From the NCBI RefSeq assembly GCF_015291625.1, contig NZ_CP030047.1, positions 1,674,001 through 1,738,000 of the forward strand: a stretch of DNA of 64,000 nucleotides, written 5' to 3'. The DNA comes from Bradyrhizobium sp. CCBAU 53421. Its GTDB lineage: Bacteria; Pseudomonadota; Alphaproteobacteria; Rhizobiales; Xanthobacteraceae. A program made the translations under genes and the position numbers. Positions within the stretch are counted from its first letter, which is position 1. Every line of letters begins with the position of its first letter. Positions 17,372-26,352 of the stretch are shown here, one piece after another. Below the pieces are notes generated by a model. The model did not search any database. It was not told the origin of the DNA and was given only the letters and a program-made list of their open reading frames with translations.

Positions 17372-18355
17372 GTGCCGAAGCTTCGCAAACTTCTTGGGCT
17401 TTTTGCGGTTTCGATTGCCGCCTCGTTCGTGACGACGCCGGCGTCGGCACTGGACACCGTGAACGTCAGGTTCAGCTGGAAGCTCAAGGGGGAATACGGA
17501 TTCTTCTACCTGGGTAAAGAGAGGGGCCTTTACCAGAAGAAGGGAATCGACGTCGTCCTGGGAGAAGGCGCTGGTGCACAGGCTGCGCTCGGAGGACTCG
17601 TCAAGGGCAATGAAGACGTCGTGATTGTCCCGGCGATATTTGCAATCTCGGCGATCGAGAAAGGAATGCCTGTTAAGCTCGCGGCGATTTACCAGGAGCG
17701 AGCGCCGTTCGTCTTGATCTCATGGCCCGACAAGGCGGTGACAACGCCCGCCCAGATGGAAGGCAAGTCGCTGGCCGTCTCCGTCGGTGACCCCGCCACG
17801 ACCTACCTCGATGTTTTTTGCTCGATCAACAAGATAAACTGCGACAAGATAAACAAGGTTCAAGTCGATCCGCAGTTGAAATTTCCTCAGTTCATGCAAA
17901 AGCGCGTCGATCTCATCAGCGTCTATACGAACGTTGACCTGCCCATCGTCGAAGAACGCGCTGGCACGAAATTTCCCACGTTGGAATTGCCGAAATTCGG
18001 TCTCAACGTTCCCGGGCTGGCCGTCGTGGTGAGTAACAAGGGGATTGCCGAGAAATCCGAGGCGCTCAAGCGGTTCCTCTCGGCGAGCGAAGAGGCGATC
18101 GAGCTGACGAAGTCGGACCCTGCTGCAGCGACGGCGGCGCTGAAGAAAGCCTGGAGTGCATCGCCGTCCGACGAATTGATCAAGGCGCAGGTCGTTGCAA
18201 CGTCGGAAACGCTGACATCCGAAAAGGGGCGGCCGCTTGGCTGGATCAGCGACAAGACCATTTCGGACGCGTTGAAACTGATGTCGACCACGGAGCAGAT
18301 CGACGCTAACAAGCCAACGACGGACTTCTATACCAATGACTTGCTGAAAAAGTAG
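17372..18355 (+). CDS. ABC transporter substrate-binding protein, NMT1/THI5-SsuA type
   Basis: A 327-residue periplasmic binding protein. The GTG at 17372 has an ideal ribosome site (AGGAGG at 17361) and gives a signal peptide of about 26 residues ending in ASA. The mature part (VRFSWKLKGEYGFFYLGKER, then GLYQKKGIDV) is the NMT1/SsuA fold used for pyrimidine precursors, sulfonates, riboflavin and other small molecules. The cognate permease and ATPase are most likely the pair at 38413-40099, which share the same operator and lack a binding protein of their own. The ligand is not predictable from sequence. Confidence 0.88.
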   Translation: MPKLRKLLGLFAVSIAASFVTTPASALDTVNVRFSWKLKGEYGFFYLGKERGLYQKKGIDVVLGEGAGAQAALGGLVKGNEDVVIVPAIFAISAIEKGMPVKLAAIYQERAPFVLISWPDKAVTTPAQMEGKSLAVSVGDPATTYLDVFCSINKINCDKINKVQVDPQLKFPQFMQKRVDLISVYTNVDLPIVEERAGTKFPTLELPKFGLNVPGLAVVVSNKGIAEKSEALKRFLSASEEAIELTKSDPAAATAALKKAWSASPSDELIKAQVVATSETLTSEKGRPLGWISDKTISDALKLMSTTEQIDANKPTTDFYTNDLLKK

Positions 18356-18689
18356 GTCGAGCCAAGTGTCCAGCGGAGCTGACATGCCATCGTCCGCTGC
18401 CGGCTCGCTGACCCGATCGATCTCTGCGTCGGTGTCATACACCGATGCCAGGCGTCGCGGATCGCTGCGCGGATTTCGTCCGTCGGTGTGACCTCCCGGA
18501 TTCTGCGGCACGCGTAAGTGCAGGGAGGCGCCCTTGGCTATCGTCGAGCTGGGCCCGCGCGTCTTCCGGCCAAGGCAGGCGGACACCGACGCACGCGCGC
18601 CGGGCCCGAATGACCGAGCGGCAGGCCGCATCGACCAGACCATCCGGGAGCGGGATGATGCGCGGTCGAAGCCGTCCGGCCACAGACGC

Positions 18690-18835
18690 ACTGCATCCCT
18701 CCCCGCTTGCGGGGGAGTTCGGATCGCATCTCGAGATGCGATTCGGGTGGAGGCTCTCTCCACCATACGACTCACGAAGAGACCCTCCACGTCGGTTCTG
18801 CTCCGCATGCGGGGGAGGGAACACAGTCCCGATGC
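18690..18835. repeat. Palindromic intergenic repeat cluster
   Basis: The 545-bp gap 18356-18901 has no gene. It contains a hairpin at 18699-18717 (CTCCCCGCTTGCGGGGGAG), a perfect 20-bp palindrome at 18723-18742 (ATCGCATCTCGAGATGCGAT) and GGTGGAG/CTCCACC pairs. Such dense palindromes resemble the dispersed intergenic repeats of Bradyrhizobium and may end transcription of the binding-protein gene. Confidence 0.55.
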
Positions 18836-18901
18836 CGCTCAAACCTCATCCCACCCCGCTCCGGTCGCCTGGGCTGACTTCGTCCGCCAGCAAGAGCAGA
18901 A

Positions 18902-20590
18902 ATGGCTCGCATGTTTGGATCTCTCCGCATCTCCACCAAACTCCTGATCATCGTTTTCTTGTCGATCATCGGCATGATCGGCACTGCCGGCATCGGCCTG
19001 TCAACCCTCAAGGACACCTTGCTCAGGGATAGGATGGCCAAGGTGAAGGAACTGGTTCTGCTGGCGCGCACGGCGATCGAAGCCGATTATCAGGCGGCGC
19101 GCGCGGCGGGTCTGTCGGAGCAGGAGGCTCGTGAACGATCCAAGACACTGCTGCGCTCGTTACACTACGACAATGACAACCGGTTCTACGCTGCGACCAA
19201 GGCAGGGATCCTCGAGGTGCATCCGAAGCAAGCCCTCGAGGGCAAGGATATGATGCAAACGAAAGATGCGAACGGTGTCTATTTCTTTCGTGATGCAGTC
19301 GCAGCCGCCGATCGGGGCGGTGGTTTCGTCACCTTCAGCTTCCCGCGCCCCGGGGGCAGCGAGCCAGTGCCGACCCTGACTTATGCGACCGAAGTTCCGA
19401 CCCACGGCTGGGTTCTAACCAGCGCTCTCTATATCGACGACATCGATCAAATCTTCTGGTCCGAGGCGCGACGCCTCGGAAGCGTCGTCTGCGTCATCCT
19501 TTCGCTCGTGGTTGGAGTTTCCCTCCTGATCAGCCGCAACGTGGCCAACCCTCTCGCCGGCATGACGACGGCGATGCTCGAACTCTCGAACGGGAAGACT
19601 GGGGTGACAATTCCCGCCCAGAGCAGAAAGGACGAGATCGGCGCGATGGCCAGATCTGTCCAGGTCTTCAAGGAGAGCATGAATGAGACAATTGGCTTGC
19701 GTCAGGCTCAGGACGATTTGAGACGGCAGAGCGAAGCCGAGAAGAAGCGGCTCATCAGCAAGATGGCCGATGAATTCGAAAGCGATGTCCGAAGATCGCT
19801 CGATACGCTCGCCAAAGCTGCCCGCGAGATGCAGGTCACGTCGGAGCGCATGTCGACCAACTCTGAGGAGGCGACCGAACAGGCGACAACCGTCGCGGCC
19901 GCCGCAGAGCAGACCTCGGCCAATGTGCAGACGGTCGCTGCCGCAACGGAGCAGCTGTCCGCATCCGTTCATGAGATCGGGCGCCAGGTGAATCAGTCAA
20001 CTGCGATTGCCGCGCGGGCCATGGATGAAGCGAAGCGCACGAACGAGGTCGTGCAAGGGTTGTCGGCTGCAGCGCAGAGGATCGGCGACGTCGTGAAATT
20101 GATCACCAATATCGCCGGTCAGACCGACCTGCTGGCCCTTAACGCGACCATCGAGGCCGCGCGCGCGGGTGACGCCGGCAGCGGCTTCGCTGTGGTGGCG
20201 AGCGAGGTAAAGTCGCTCGCCGGCCAGACGGCGAAGGCGACCGAGGCAATATCCGCGCAGATACAGGCCATGCAAGGGGCGACCAACGATGCAGTCAAGG
20301 CGATCGAGGGTATTGGTCACACGATCGTCTCAATCAACGAGATTACGGTAGCAATTGCCGCGGCCATTCAGCAGCAAGGCCTCGCGACGGGGCAGATCGC
20401 GCGCAACGTCCAGGAGGCGGCACGCGGTACCAACCAGGTGTCCGACAACATCGTCCGCGTCAATCGAATGGCGGGAGAAACCGGGGCCGCAGCGCAGCTC
20501 GTGTTCCGGTCGGCCGAACAGCTCAGCAAGCAGTCTGCAGGCTTGCTTGCTGACGTGGAGCGCCTCGTCGCCGATATTCGGGATGCATAG
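18902..20590 (+). CDS. Methyl-accepting chemotaxis protein with a single Cache sensor domain
   Basis: A 562-residue chemoreceptor. Membrane segments lie at about 12-34 and 188-208. Between them is a periplasmic Cache domain ([39 protein letters not shown]). A HAMP linker (about 208-262) is followed by a long signalling domain with the hairpin-tip region [20 protein letters not shown] at about residues 403-422. No C-terminal CheR-docking pentapeptide is seen. Its place between the uptake protein and catabolic genes suggests that it senses the cluster's substrate or a product, which is an inference. Confidence 0.9.
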   Translation: MARMFGSLRISTKLLIIVFLSIIGMIGTAGIGLSTLKDTLLRDRMAKVKELVLLARTAIEADYQAARAAGLSEQEARERSKTLLRSLHYDNDNRFYAATKAGILEVHPKQALEGKDMMQTKDANGVYFFRDAVAAADRGGGFVTFSFPRPGGSEPVPTLTYATEVPTHGWVLTSALYIDDIDQIFWSEARRLGSVVCVILSLVVGVSLLISRNVANPLAGMTTAMLELSNGKTGVTIPAQSRKDEIGAMARSVQVFKESMNETIGLRQAQDDLRRQSEAEKKRLISKMADEFESDVRRSLDTLAKAAREMQVTSERMSTNSEEATEQATTVAAAAEQTSANVQTVAAATEQLSASVHEIGRQVNQSTAIAARAMDEAKRTNEVVQGLSAAAQRIGDVVKLITNIAGQTDLLALNATIEAARAGDAGSGFAVVASEVKSLAGQTAKATEAISAQIQAMQGATNDAVKAIEGIGHTIVSINEITVAIAAAIQQQGLATGQIARNVQEAARGTNQVSDNIVRVNRMAGETGAAAQLVFRSAEQLSKQSAGLLADVERLVADIRDA

Positions 20591-20786
20591 GCTGCGGTCT
20601 CTGTGGCTTCCCGACCAAGTTTACGGCGGGCCGTCGTGTTTTCGTAGAACTATCGACTTGGCCGATAGCTCAGCTCCAGGAAACCGATTTCCGCGTCGTC
20701 GTGGAATTGAATAGCATCCAGCCCTTGATATGCGGCTGTCCGGTAGCGGGTTTGTCGCTCTTCGCATCTATCAGGCTGTTGAAGCG

Positions 20787-21752
20787 ATGGTCGATCCAGA
20801 ACATACGATGGACGTGAGGATCCGCAGGATCCATTACGTCGCCACCGAGATCGTGAGCATCGAGCTCGAACCCGCAACGCCGAATGAATTGCCGAGCGCG
20901 TCTGCCGGATCGCATGTCGATGTCCATGTCTCGGACAGGATTATTCGCCAATACTCGGTTTGCAATGATCCCGCTCGCTCGGGCTACTACAGACTTGCTA
21001 TCCTCAACGATCCCCACTCGCGAGGGGGATCCAGAACGATTCATGAAACGTTTCGTGAGGGAATGATCGTCAAGATCGGACGGCCGCGCAACAAATTCGA
21101 GCTTGTTGAGGATGGCGGGCGCGCGATTCTTCTCGCGGGGGGGATTGGGATCACCCCGCTGCTCTCGATGGCTTACAGGCTTCAGGCGATCGGCGGCGAC
21201 TTCGACTTCCACTTGTGCGTTCGTACGCTGGATCGTGCGCCCTTCATCAACGAAATTTCGGCTGCTCCGTTTGCAAAGCGATTTCGGCTTCATGTTGACG
21301 AGGGGCCGGCAGACCAGCGATTTCAGCCAGAGCGCGATCTGAACGCGGTTTGCTCGAGAACAAGTGTCTACATCTGCGGCCCAAAGGGCTTTATCGACTT
21401 TGCCGTGTCCGCCGCGAGAAAAGCGGGTTGTCGTGAGGACAGGATTCATACCGAGAGCTTTTCCGCCGGCGAGGTCAAGGGCGGCGACGCGTTTACGGTT
21501 GTCGCGTCACGCAGCGGCCAGAGATTTGTTGTGCCCTGTGAAAAGTCGATCGCGTCGGTCCTTGAGGAAAATGGAGTAGCCGTCGAGCTCTCGTGCGAGC
21601 AGGGAATTTGCGGTACTTGTTTGACAAAGGTTCTGAAGGGGCGGCCCGAGCACCGGGATTCGTTTCAGACGGACGTGGAGAAGAATAGGAACGACAGGGT
21701 TGCGATCTGTTGTTCCCGCTCGTTGTCCGACGAGCTGGTTCTCGACATATAG
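20787..21752 (+). CDS. VanB/PDR-type oxidoreductase (FMN, NAD and C-terminal 2Fe-2S)
   Basis: A 321-residue class IA-type reductase that passes electrons from NAD(P)H through FMN to a plant-type 2Fe-2S centre. The flavin motif RQYSVCND lies near residue 50, the nucleotide motif AILLAGGIGITPLLSMA near 115, and the Cys motif CEQGICGTC with a later Cys at the C-terminus. The likely partner is the convergent Rieske oxygenase at 22169-23188, as in vanillate demethylase VanAB. The start is uncertain (20787 or 20808), with weak ribosome sites for both. No cluster operator was found upstream. Confidence 0.88.
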   Translation: MVDPEHTMDVRIRRIHYVATEIVSIELEPATPNELPSASAGSHVDVHVSDRIIRQYSVCNDPARSGYYRLAILNDPHSRGGSRTIHETFREGMIVKIGRPRNKFELVEDGGRAILLAGGIGITPLLSMAYRLQAIGGDFDFHLCVRTLDRAPFINEISAAPFAKRFRLHVDEGPADQRFQPERDLNAVCSRTSVYICGPKGFIDFAVSAARKAGCREDRIHTESFSAGEVKGGDAFTVVASRSGQRFVVPCEKSIASVLEENGVAVELSCEQGICGTCLTKVLKGRPEHRDSFQTDVEKNRNDRVAICCSRSLSDELVLDI

Positions 21753-22035
21753 CGGTGTCCCGCGTGGGCGCCCAACTCGACGCACATGCGTCGGACCTCT
21801 CATCACCACTTGGGTAAGTAGCCGGCTTCCCGCCAGTCTGGAGAAATCCGGTCGAAGCGTCGCGTCACATTGGTCCTAGCAGCAGTTCCTTGGAGAATCC
21901 TCGACGAGCGCGCACATGGTGTGAGCCGGCGCTAGCACGTACCCGACCGGGACTGCGGAGGGCGGCGCCGGTCTCGTGGCCCGGCTCCGAACATTGCCGG
22001 TGCATCAATGCCCGGAATATTCTCTCGCGGGACGC

Positions 22036-22068
22036 CGAAAAAAATGGCCGCCGGTGTGAAGCGGCGGC
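22036..22068 (-). terminator. Rho-independent terminator after the Rieske oxygenase gene
   Basis: On the minus strand a 9-bp GC stem (TGGCCGCCG paired with CGGCGGCCA) is followed directly by seven T. It lies 100 bp beyond the oxygenase stop, in the gap between the convergent reductase and oxygenase genes, and may also slow plus-strand transcription. Confidence 0.8.
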
Positions 22069-22168
22069 CAAGTTTAGGGAGAGACGGCAGACGCCCGGTC
22101 TGCCAGCGGAACCGTTCATGACGCCGGCAGCCTTAGAAGCTCGGCAGTCCGGCGATCGATCTTAGCAA

Positions 22169-23188
22169 TTAGGGTTGCTCGGCGCGGAGCTGGGCCTCCA
22201 CGATCCGCCGTGCCCTGACTGCCGGGCCGTCGGTCTGTAGAAGAACCGGCTTCAGCGACATCAAGTCCTGGGTGTTCACCCTGCGCTGTTGAGCTTCGAT
22301 AACCGGCTTGTCCTCGTCGTCGAAGACCGCCACGCCGACCCTCAGCAGCTCCTCGCTGAGCTCATCCTCATCCTGACGGAAATCGCGGGACATGGCCCAG
22401 AAGTAGTGCGTCGTCGTTTCGGTTTCTGGCGTGAGCAGATGTGAGGTCGGAATCGAAAGTCCTTCTTCCGGCGGCCTGCCGACGCCCGTCATGCCTACGT
22501 CAAGCAGGAGGAGGGACGGTGCGTTCCACCGCATGAAGTTGCGATGGTCGCCCCGTTGATCCTTTGGATACCCCAGCATCTGAAAATACTTGTTCGGAAA
22601 TTGGTTGGGGCGCGAGAATCTTGCCCAGACCTCATTGAGTTGCGGGTCCTTCTCGGCCTCGAACTTCGGCGGCCCCTCGGCATTCTTGAACATCGGGTGA
22701 ATGTACTGCCCGTGGCTCAAATCGAGCAGATTGTCGGAAATCAGTTGATAGTTCGCCTTGACGTGGAGATAGCTGCTGGCCGTACGAAACTTCGGGTTAG
22801 TCAAAACGCTGAAGTCGGCGATCAGGGACTCGTCGGCCTTGCTCGCGTCGCCGAGCCAAAGCCACGCTACATCGTACTTTTCGACGACCTTGTAGCTCTT
22901 GACCTTGGCCGCCCTCGGGATGGCGCCATCGCCATGCGGATTAAGCGTACATGCGCCGCTCGAATCGAAGCACAGACCATGATAGCCGCATTCGACGATG
23001 TCGCCCTTGAGCTTCCCGAGATGCAGCGGGACAAAGCGGTGCGGGCACCGATCGGTGAGAGCGGCGATATCGCCCGCTTCCGTGCGGTAGAAGACGATGT
23101 TCTCGTTGGCGATCGTGCGTGGCAGCAAGCTACGTGTGATTTCGCGCGACCATGCAGCGGCGTACCAGGTGTTCTGGATGAATGACAT
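22169..23188 (-). CDS. VanA-type Rieske non-heme iron oxygenase, large subunit
   Basis: A 339-residue oxygenase. The Rieske centre is CPH (Cys48, His50) and CGYH (Cys67, His70). The mononuclear iron site is in ISDNLLDLSHGQYIHP, with His159 and His164 and the bridging Asp157 that links subunits. Proteins of this type remove O- or N-methyl groups or hydroxylate small aromatic or cyclic compounds with electrons from a VanB-type reductase, here probably the convergent gene at 20787. Placement in an amide-nitrogen catabolic cluster suggests demethylation of an N-methyl or betaine-type substrate, which is an inference. Confidence 0.9.
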   Translation of the reverse strand: MSFIQNTWYAAAWSREITRSLLPRTIANENIVFYRTEAGDIAALTDRCPHRFVPLHLGKLKGDIVECGYHGLCFDSSGACTLNPHGDGAIPRAAKVKSYKVVEKYDVAWLWLGDASKADESLIADFSVLTNPKFRTASSYLHVKANYQLISDNLLDLSHGQYIHPMFKNAEGPPKFEAEKDPQLNEVWARFSRPNQFPNKYFQMLGYPKDQRGDHRNFMRWNAPSLLLLDVGMTGVGRPPEEGLSIPTSHLLTPETETTTHYFWAMSRDFRQDEDELSEELLRVGVAVFDDEDKPVIEAQQRRVNTQDLMSLKPVLLQTDGPAVRARRIVEAQLRAEQP

Positions 23189-23406
23189 GGGCTCCTCTTC
23201 TCTCCGTTCGACGGCTGTCGGAGGAAATTCCCACCATTAGAGTCTTTTTAAAAATCCGCGTTTCCAATGCGACATATCGGGATTTCCGATAGTTGCTGAT
23301 TGAACGGGCTATTCGTTATCCCCGCTCTAGTCAGAGGGGGAGGGGATCGGCGCGCCGACGGGGTTAGCGTGATGGGTCACGCAATGAGTGTGTGAGCTGC
23401 AGCGCT

Positions 23407-23709
23407 CTAGCTGTTCTCATCCATTTCAAAGACGTGTCGCTCGAACCGTTCCACCAGCGTATGCATTGCCTGGCGTGCTTGAGTAAACGCCTCCGAGCCT
23501 GCGCGAGCGGCCATATCGGCCTCGTATGCGGCGAGGGAGGGAAATCTGCACTCCCACCGGACGTCAGGCCCGCTTCCCTCGCGACGGACAAGGATCTCGC
23601 CGGGCTCCAGGCCGAGTTCGCGCCGGATCGCGGTTGCCTTGCGGCGCTGTTGAAGCACCGCCGGCGCCTTACCTTCCTTCGCAAAGTAGTTGGTTGCTTC
23701 GACGATCAA
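23407..23709 (-). CDS. Small dimeric alpha/beta-barrel (NIPSNAP/EthD-like) protein
   Basis: A 100-residue protein starting from a TTG at 23709 behind a very strong ribosome site (AGGAGGAGGAAG). The pattern VEATNYFAKEGKAPAVLQQR and ECRFPSLAAYEADMAAR is that of ferredoxin-like dimeric barrels that often accompany oxygenases. No catalytic residue is evident. It precedes the Rieske gene on the same strand with a 218-bp gap, and is divergent from the enolase-family gene with operator copy 2 between them. The function is unknown; the fold call is tentative. Confidence 0.65.
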   Translation of the reverse strand: MIVEATNYFAKEGKAPAVLQQRRKATAIRRELGLEPGEILVRREGSGPDVRWECRFPSLAAYEADMAARAGSEAFTQARQAMHTLVERFERHVFEMDENS

Positions 23710-23764
23710 TTCTTCCTCCTCCTAGGACCCGCGAGCCCAAACCACAAACCCGCCGTCTCGACCC

Positions 23765-23799
23765 TTGACTTTGCGCTTCATGATCATAAAATGTGATCA
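23765..23799. promoter_or_regulatory. Promoter with cluster operator, copy 2
   Basis: TTGACT at 23765-23770, then 10 bp, then TGATCATAAAATGTGATCA at 23781-23799; TAAAAT inside the palindrome is a good -10 for the rightward enolase-family operon. The site lies between divergent genes and could control both. Confidence 0.75.
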
Positions 23800-23840
23800 C
23801 GTTTGATGATTGCGACACTGTACTGCAAAACCGAGCTGAA

Positions 23841-25028
23841 ATGCAAAACGAAAAAAGGCAGACCCTTTTGCCCACGATCAAATCCGTCGAAACGCTGATT
23901 GTCCAACTGCCGACCCGGCGCGAGCACAAATGGGCAGGTCTGACCGAGGTGATCGGCCGATACGTCGTCGTCAAGATGATCGACAGCGACGGCCGCGTCG
24001 GTTGGGGCGAGGCGCCGGCGCTCAAGGATTGGGGTGGCGAGTTCGGCCGCTACTTCGGCGAATCCGCGCTGATCACGCGAGCAGTCATCGATAACTATCT
24101 CGCGCCAGCGATCGTCGGCGTCGAACTCGGCAATATCGCCGAGCTGCATGCGCGAATGGACGCCGTCATCAGGGGCTATCCCTATTCCAAGGCCGCTGTC
24201 GAGTTCGCTGCCTACGATCTCGCTGGTCGCTGGCTCGGAGTACCGGTGCATACCCTGCTCGGCGGAAAGGCGCGCGATCGGGTGCCGGTGACGCATTCGA
24301 TCGGCTTGATCTCGATCGAGGAGGCTCGCGCCGAAGTTACCAAGCTCGTCCAGGAGGGCGTGCGCACCATCAAGGTGAAGATCGGAGTTGAACCGGATCG
24401 CGACGTTGCGATGGTCGACGCCGTGCGCGAGGTCGCGGGTAGCGCGGTCGAGATCTGCGTGGACGCCAACGAGGGTTACAAGACGCCCGGCGAGGCCGTT
24501 CAGATCGTTCGCCGGATGGAGAAGAACCGACTGAAATATGTCGAGCAGCCGGTTATGGGCATAGAGCGCATCGCCGAGGTCGGTCGCCGCATCGATCCGC
24601 CCGTCATGGCCGACGAGTCGGCCTGGAATGCCCATGATGCGATCCAGATCATTCGATCCGGCGGCATCCAGATCGTGTCCATCTATACGACCAAGGCCGG
24701 TGGTCTCTACAAGGCCATGGAGGTCGGCGCGGTGTGCCGGGCCGCCGGCATCATCTGCAACGTCAACGGCTCGATCGAGACCGGCGTCGGCAATCTCGCC
24801 AATGTCCAGCTTGCCGCGGCCTCACCCTCCGTGACCCTGTCCTGCGTCATTCCGATTTCGACGCCGGCCGAGTTTCAGCACGGTCAGGTCGCCGGCATCT
24901 ACTACCGGGATGACCTGCTCGTCGAGCCGATTAAGGTCGTCGACGGCGCAATCGTCGTTCCGTCCGGACCGGGGATGGGCATCGAGGTCGACCAGAAGAA
25001 AATCGAAAAGTACCGCGTGCGAGACTAA
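23841..25028 (+). CDS. Enolase-superfamily enzyme (mandelate racemase/muconate lactonizing type)
   Basis: A 395-residue enzyme with the complete active site. The base pair KxK is Lys178 and Lys180 (RTIKVKIG), metal ligands are Asp208 (VDANEGY), Glu235 (VEQPV) and Asp258 (ADES), and the opposite base is Lys285 (TTKAGG). This MLE-type arrangement supports racemisation, epimerisation, syn-dehydration or cycloisomerisation through proton abstraction next to a carboxylate. The known betaine epimerase HpbD is of this class and also sits with Rieske demethylases, which makes an N-methyl amino acid or betaine substrate conceivable. The start at 23841 leaves the operator outside the coding region. Confidence 0.88.
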   Translation: MQNEKRQTLLPTIKSVETLIVQLPTRREHKWAGLTEVIGRYVVVKMIDSDGRVGWGEAPALKDWGGEFGRYFGESALITRAVIDNYLAPAIVGVELGNIAELHARMDAVIRGYPYSKAAVEFAAYDLAGRWLGVPVHTLLGGKARDRVPVTHSIGLISIEEARAEVTKLVQEGVRTIKVKIGVEPDRDVAMVDAVREVAGSAVEICVDANEGYKTPGEAVQIVRRMEKNRLKYVEQPVMGIERIAEVGRRIDPPVMADESAWNAHDAIQIIRSGGIQIVSIYTTKAGGLYKAMEVGAVCRAAGIICNVNGSIETGVGNLANVQLAAASPSVTLSCVIPISTPAEFQHGQVAGIYYRDDLLVEPIKVVDGAIVVPSGPGMGIEVDQKKIEKYRVRD

Positions 25029-25063
25029 GCACGCAGCATAAAAGTTGAAAAAAGGGAGCAGTC

Positions 25064-26242
25064 ATGCGGGCAGAAATTGTCGCGAAACAAGTCAAATCAA
25101 TGTCTCAGCATGGGCTGGATGCCATCATCTGCTCTTCGCCTGAAAACTTTTCATATACGGCGGGGTTCGTCGTCCCCTCGCAGCCGCTCATCCGTCACCG
25201 CCATGCGATGACCATCGTTACCGCCGACGGCCGCACGGCATTGTTCGGCGTTGATATGGAGGCGTCGACGATCAAGCGTCGCCAGCCGGACGTGCCGACC
25301 CGCATTTGGGCGGAGTTTTCGGACGATCCAATGCTGGTGCTCGCCGACCAACTTGCAGGGCTCGGGCTTGGCCAGGCCCGCATCGGGCTCGAAATGGACT
25401 ACCTGCCGGCGGGCGACTTCGCCCGTCTGCTGGCGGCCATGCCCGCCGCGAAGTTCGAGCGCGCCGAGCCGATCCTGGCGCGGTTGCGTCAAATCAAGAC
25501 CTCGGACGAGATTGCGCTTTTGCGCAAGCTTTCCCGCATTGCCGACCAGGCGATTACCGACACGCTTGCCGTGGTCGACGAGGGAAATTCGGAGATGGAC
25601 ATTGCCGGCCACCTGACCCGCAATGTCTATTCGCTGGGGGTCGACCACTTCAAGCTGATGATCGTCGCGACCGGCGAACGCAGCGTGTTGCCAAATGTCG
25701 GTCCATCGGAGCGCATCCTGAAGCGGGGGGACGTCTGCCGCGTCGAGATCTTCTCCGTCATCGACGGGTATCAGGCCGGCGTCTGCCGTACCGCGATTGT
25801 CGGCGAGGCGCCGCCCATGGCCGAGAAGATCTGGGCCCATCTGGTCGAATGCAAATACGAGATCATGCAGGAAGTGAAGCCGGGCGCGAGCTGCCGCAAG
25901 ATCTACGACGCATTCATCGCCAAGCTCGCCAAGCTCAATCTGCCGCCGATCTCCTTCGTCGGCCACGGTATCGGCCTGCATCTGCACGAAGATCCCTACC
26001 TTGGACTGACGCCGGTGCTCGGCAAGCCCGGCACCGATGCGCTGCTGGAAGAGAACATGGTGCTCGGTTTCGAGCCGCTTTGCTATGACACCGGCCATGG
26101 CTTCGGAATGCAGAACAAGGATATGCTGCTGGTGACCGCCAACGGGTCGGAGTTGCTTTCTGACTATGCCGACACCGACCGGTTGATTCCAGTAGGTACG
26201 GCCAGGAAAGGCGGGACCGTGCGCAAGGCCGCCGTCGCCTGA
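25064..26242 (+). CDS. M24 pita-bread family protein without the usual metal ligands
   Basis: A 392-residue protein with creatinase/prolidase layout: N-terminal domain to about 140, then the pita-bread domain. In metallo-members the first ligands fall in a D-x-G...SD-x-T-R-T pattern; here the region reads RVEIFSVIDGYQAGVCRT, so both Asp are missing. The position of the His used by creatinase (PHG-like) is PNV. Later conserved GHGIGLHLHE and GFEP remain. It may act without metal, as creatinase does on C-N bonds, but the creatinase His is absent too, so the reaction is open. The ribosome site AAGGGAG precedes the ATG. Confidence 0.8.
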   Translation: MRAEIVAKQVKSMSQHGLDAIICSSPENFSYTAGFVVPSQPLIRHRHAMTIVTADGRTALFGVDMEASTIKRRQPDVPTRIWAEFSDDPMLVLADQLAGLGLGQARIGLEMDYLPAGDFARLLAAMPAAKFERAEPILARLRQIKTSDEIALLRKLSRIADQAITDTLAVVDEGNSEMDIAGHLTRNVYSLGVDHFKLMIVATGERSVLPNVGPSERILKRGDVCRVEIFSVIDGYQAGVCRTAIVGEAPPMAEKIWAHLVECKYEIMQEVKPGASCRKIYDAFIAKLAKLNLPPISFVGHGIGLHLHEDPYLGLTPVLGKPGTDALLEENMVLGFEPLCYDTGHGFGMQNKDMLLVTANGSELLSDYADTDRLIPVGTARKGGTVRKAAVA

Positions 26243-26352
26243 CGGCGGCTCCCGGCGCGGGACGATCTGTTCGGTGGGGCGAAGGCCGCTTGAAGTGGCC
26301 CGCGGCGGGCCGGGCAGGCCATTCGTGACGGCAAAATATTGGGTGAAGAGGC

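Noticed and set aside
17720..18808. Minus-strand 362-codon frame opposite the binding-protein gene
   Set aside because: It overlaps a clear NMT1-type gene and runs into an intergenic repeat; no ribosome site.
25064..26242. Firm naming of the M24 protein as creatinase
   Set aside because: The His that creatinase uses is replaced and no creatininase gene is present; only the family can be claimed.
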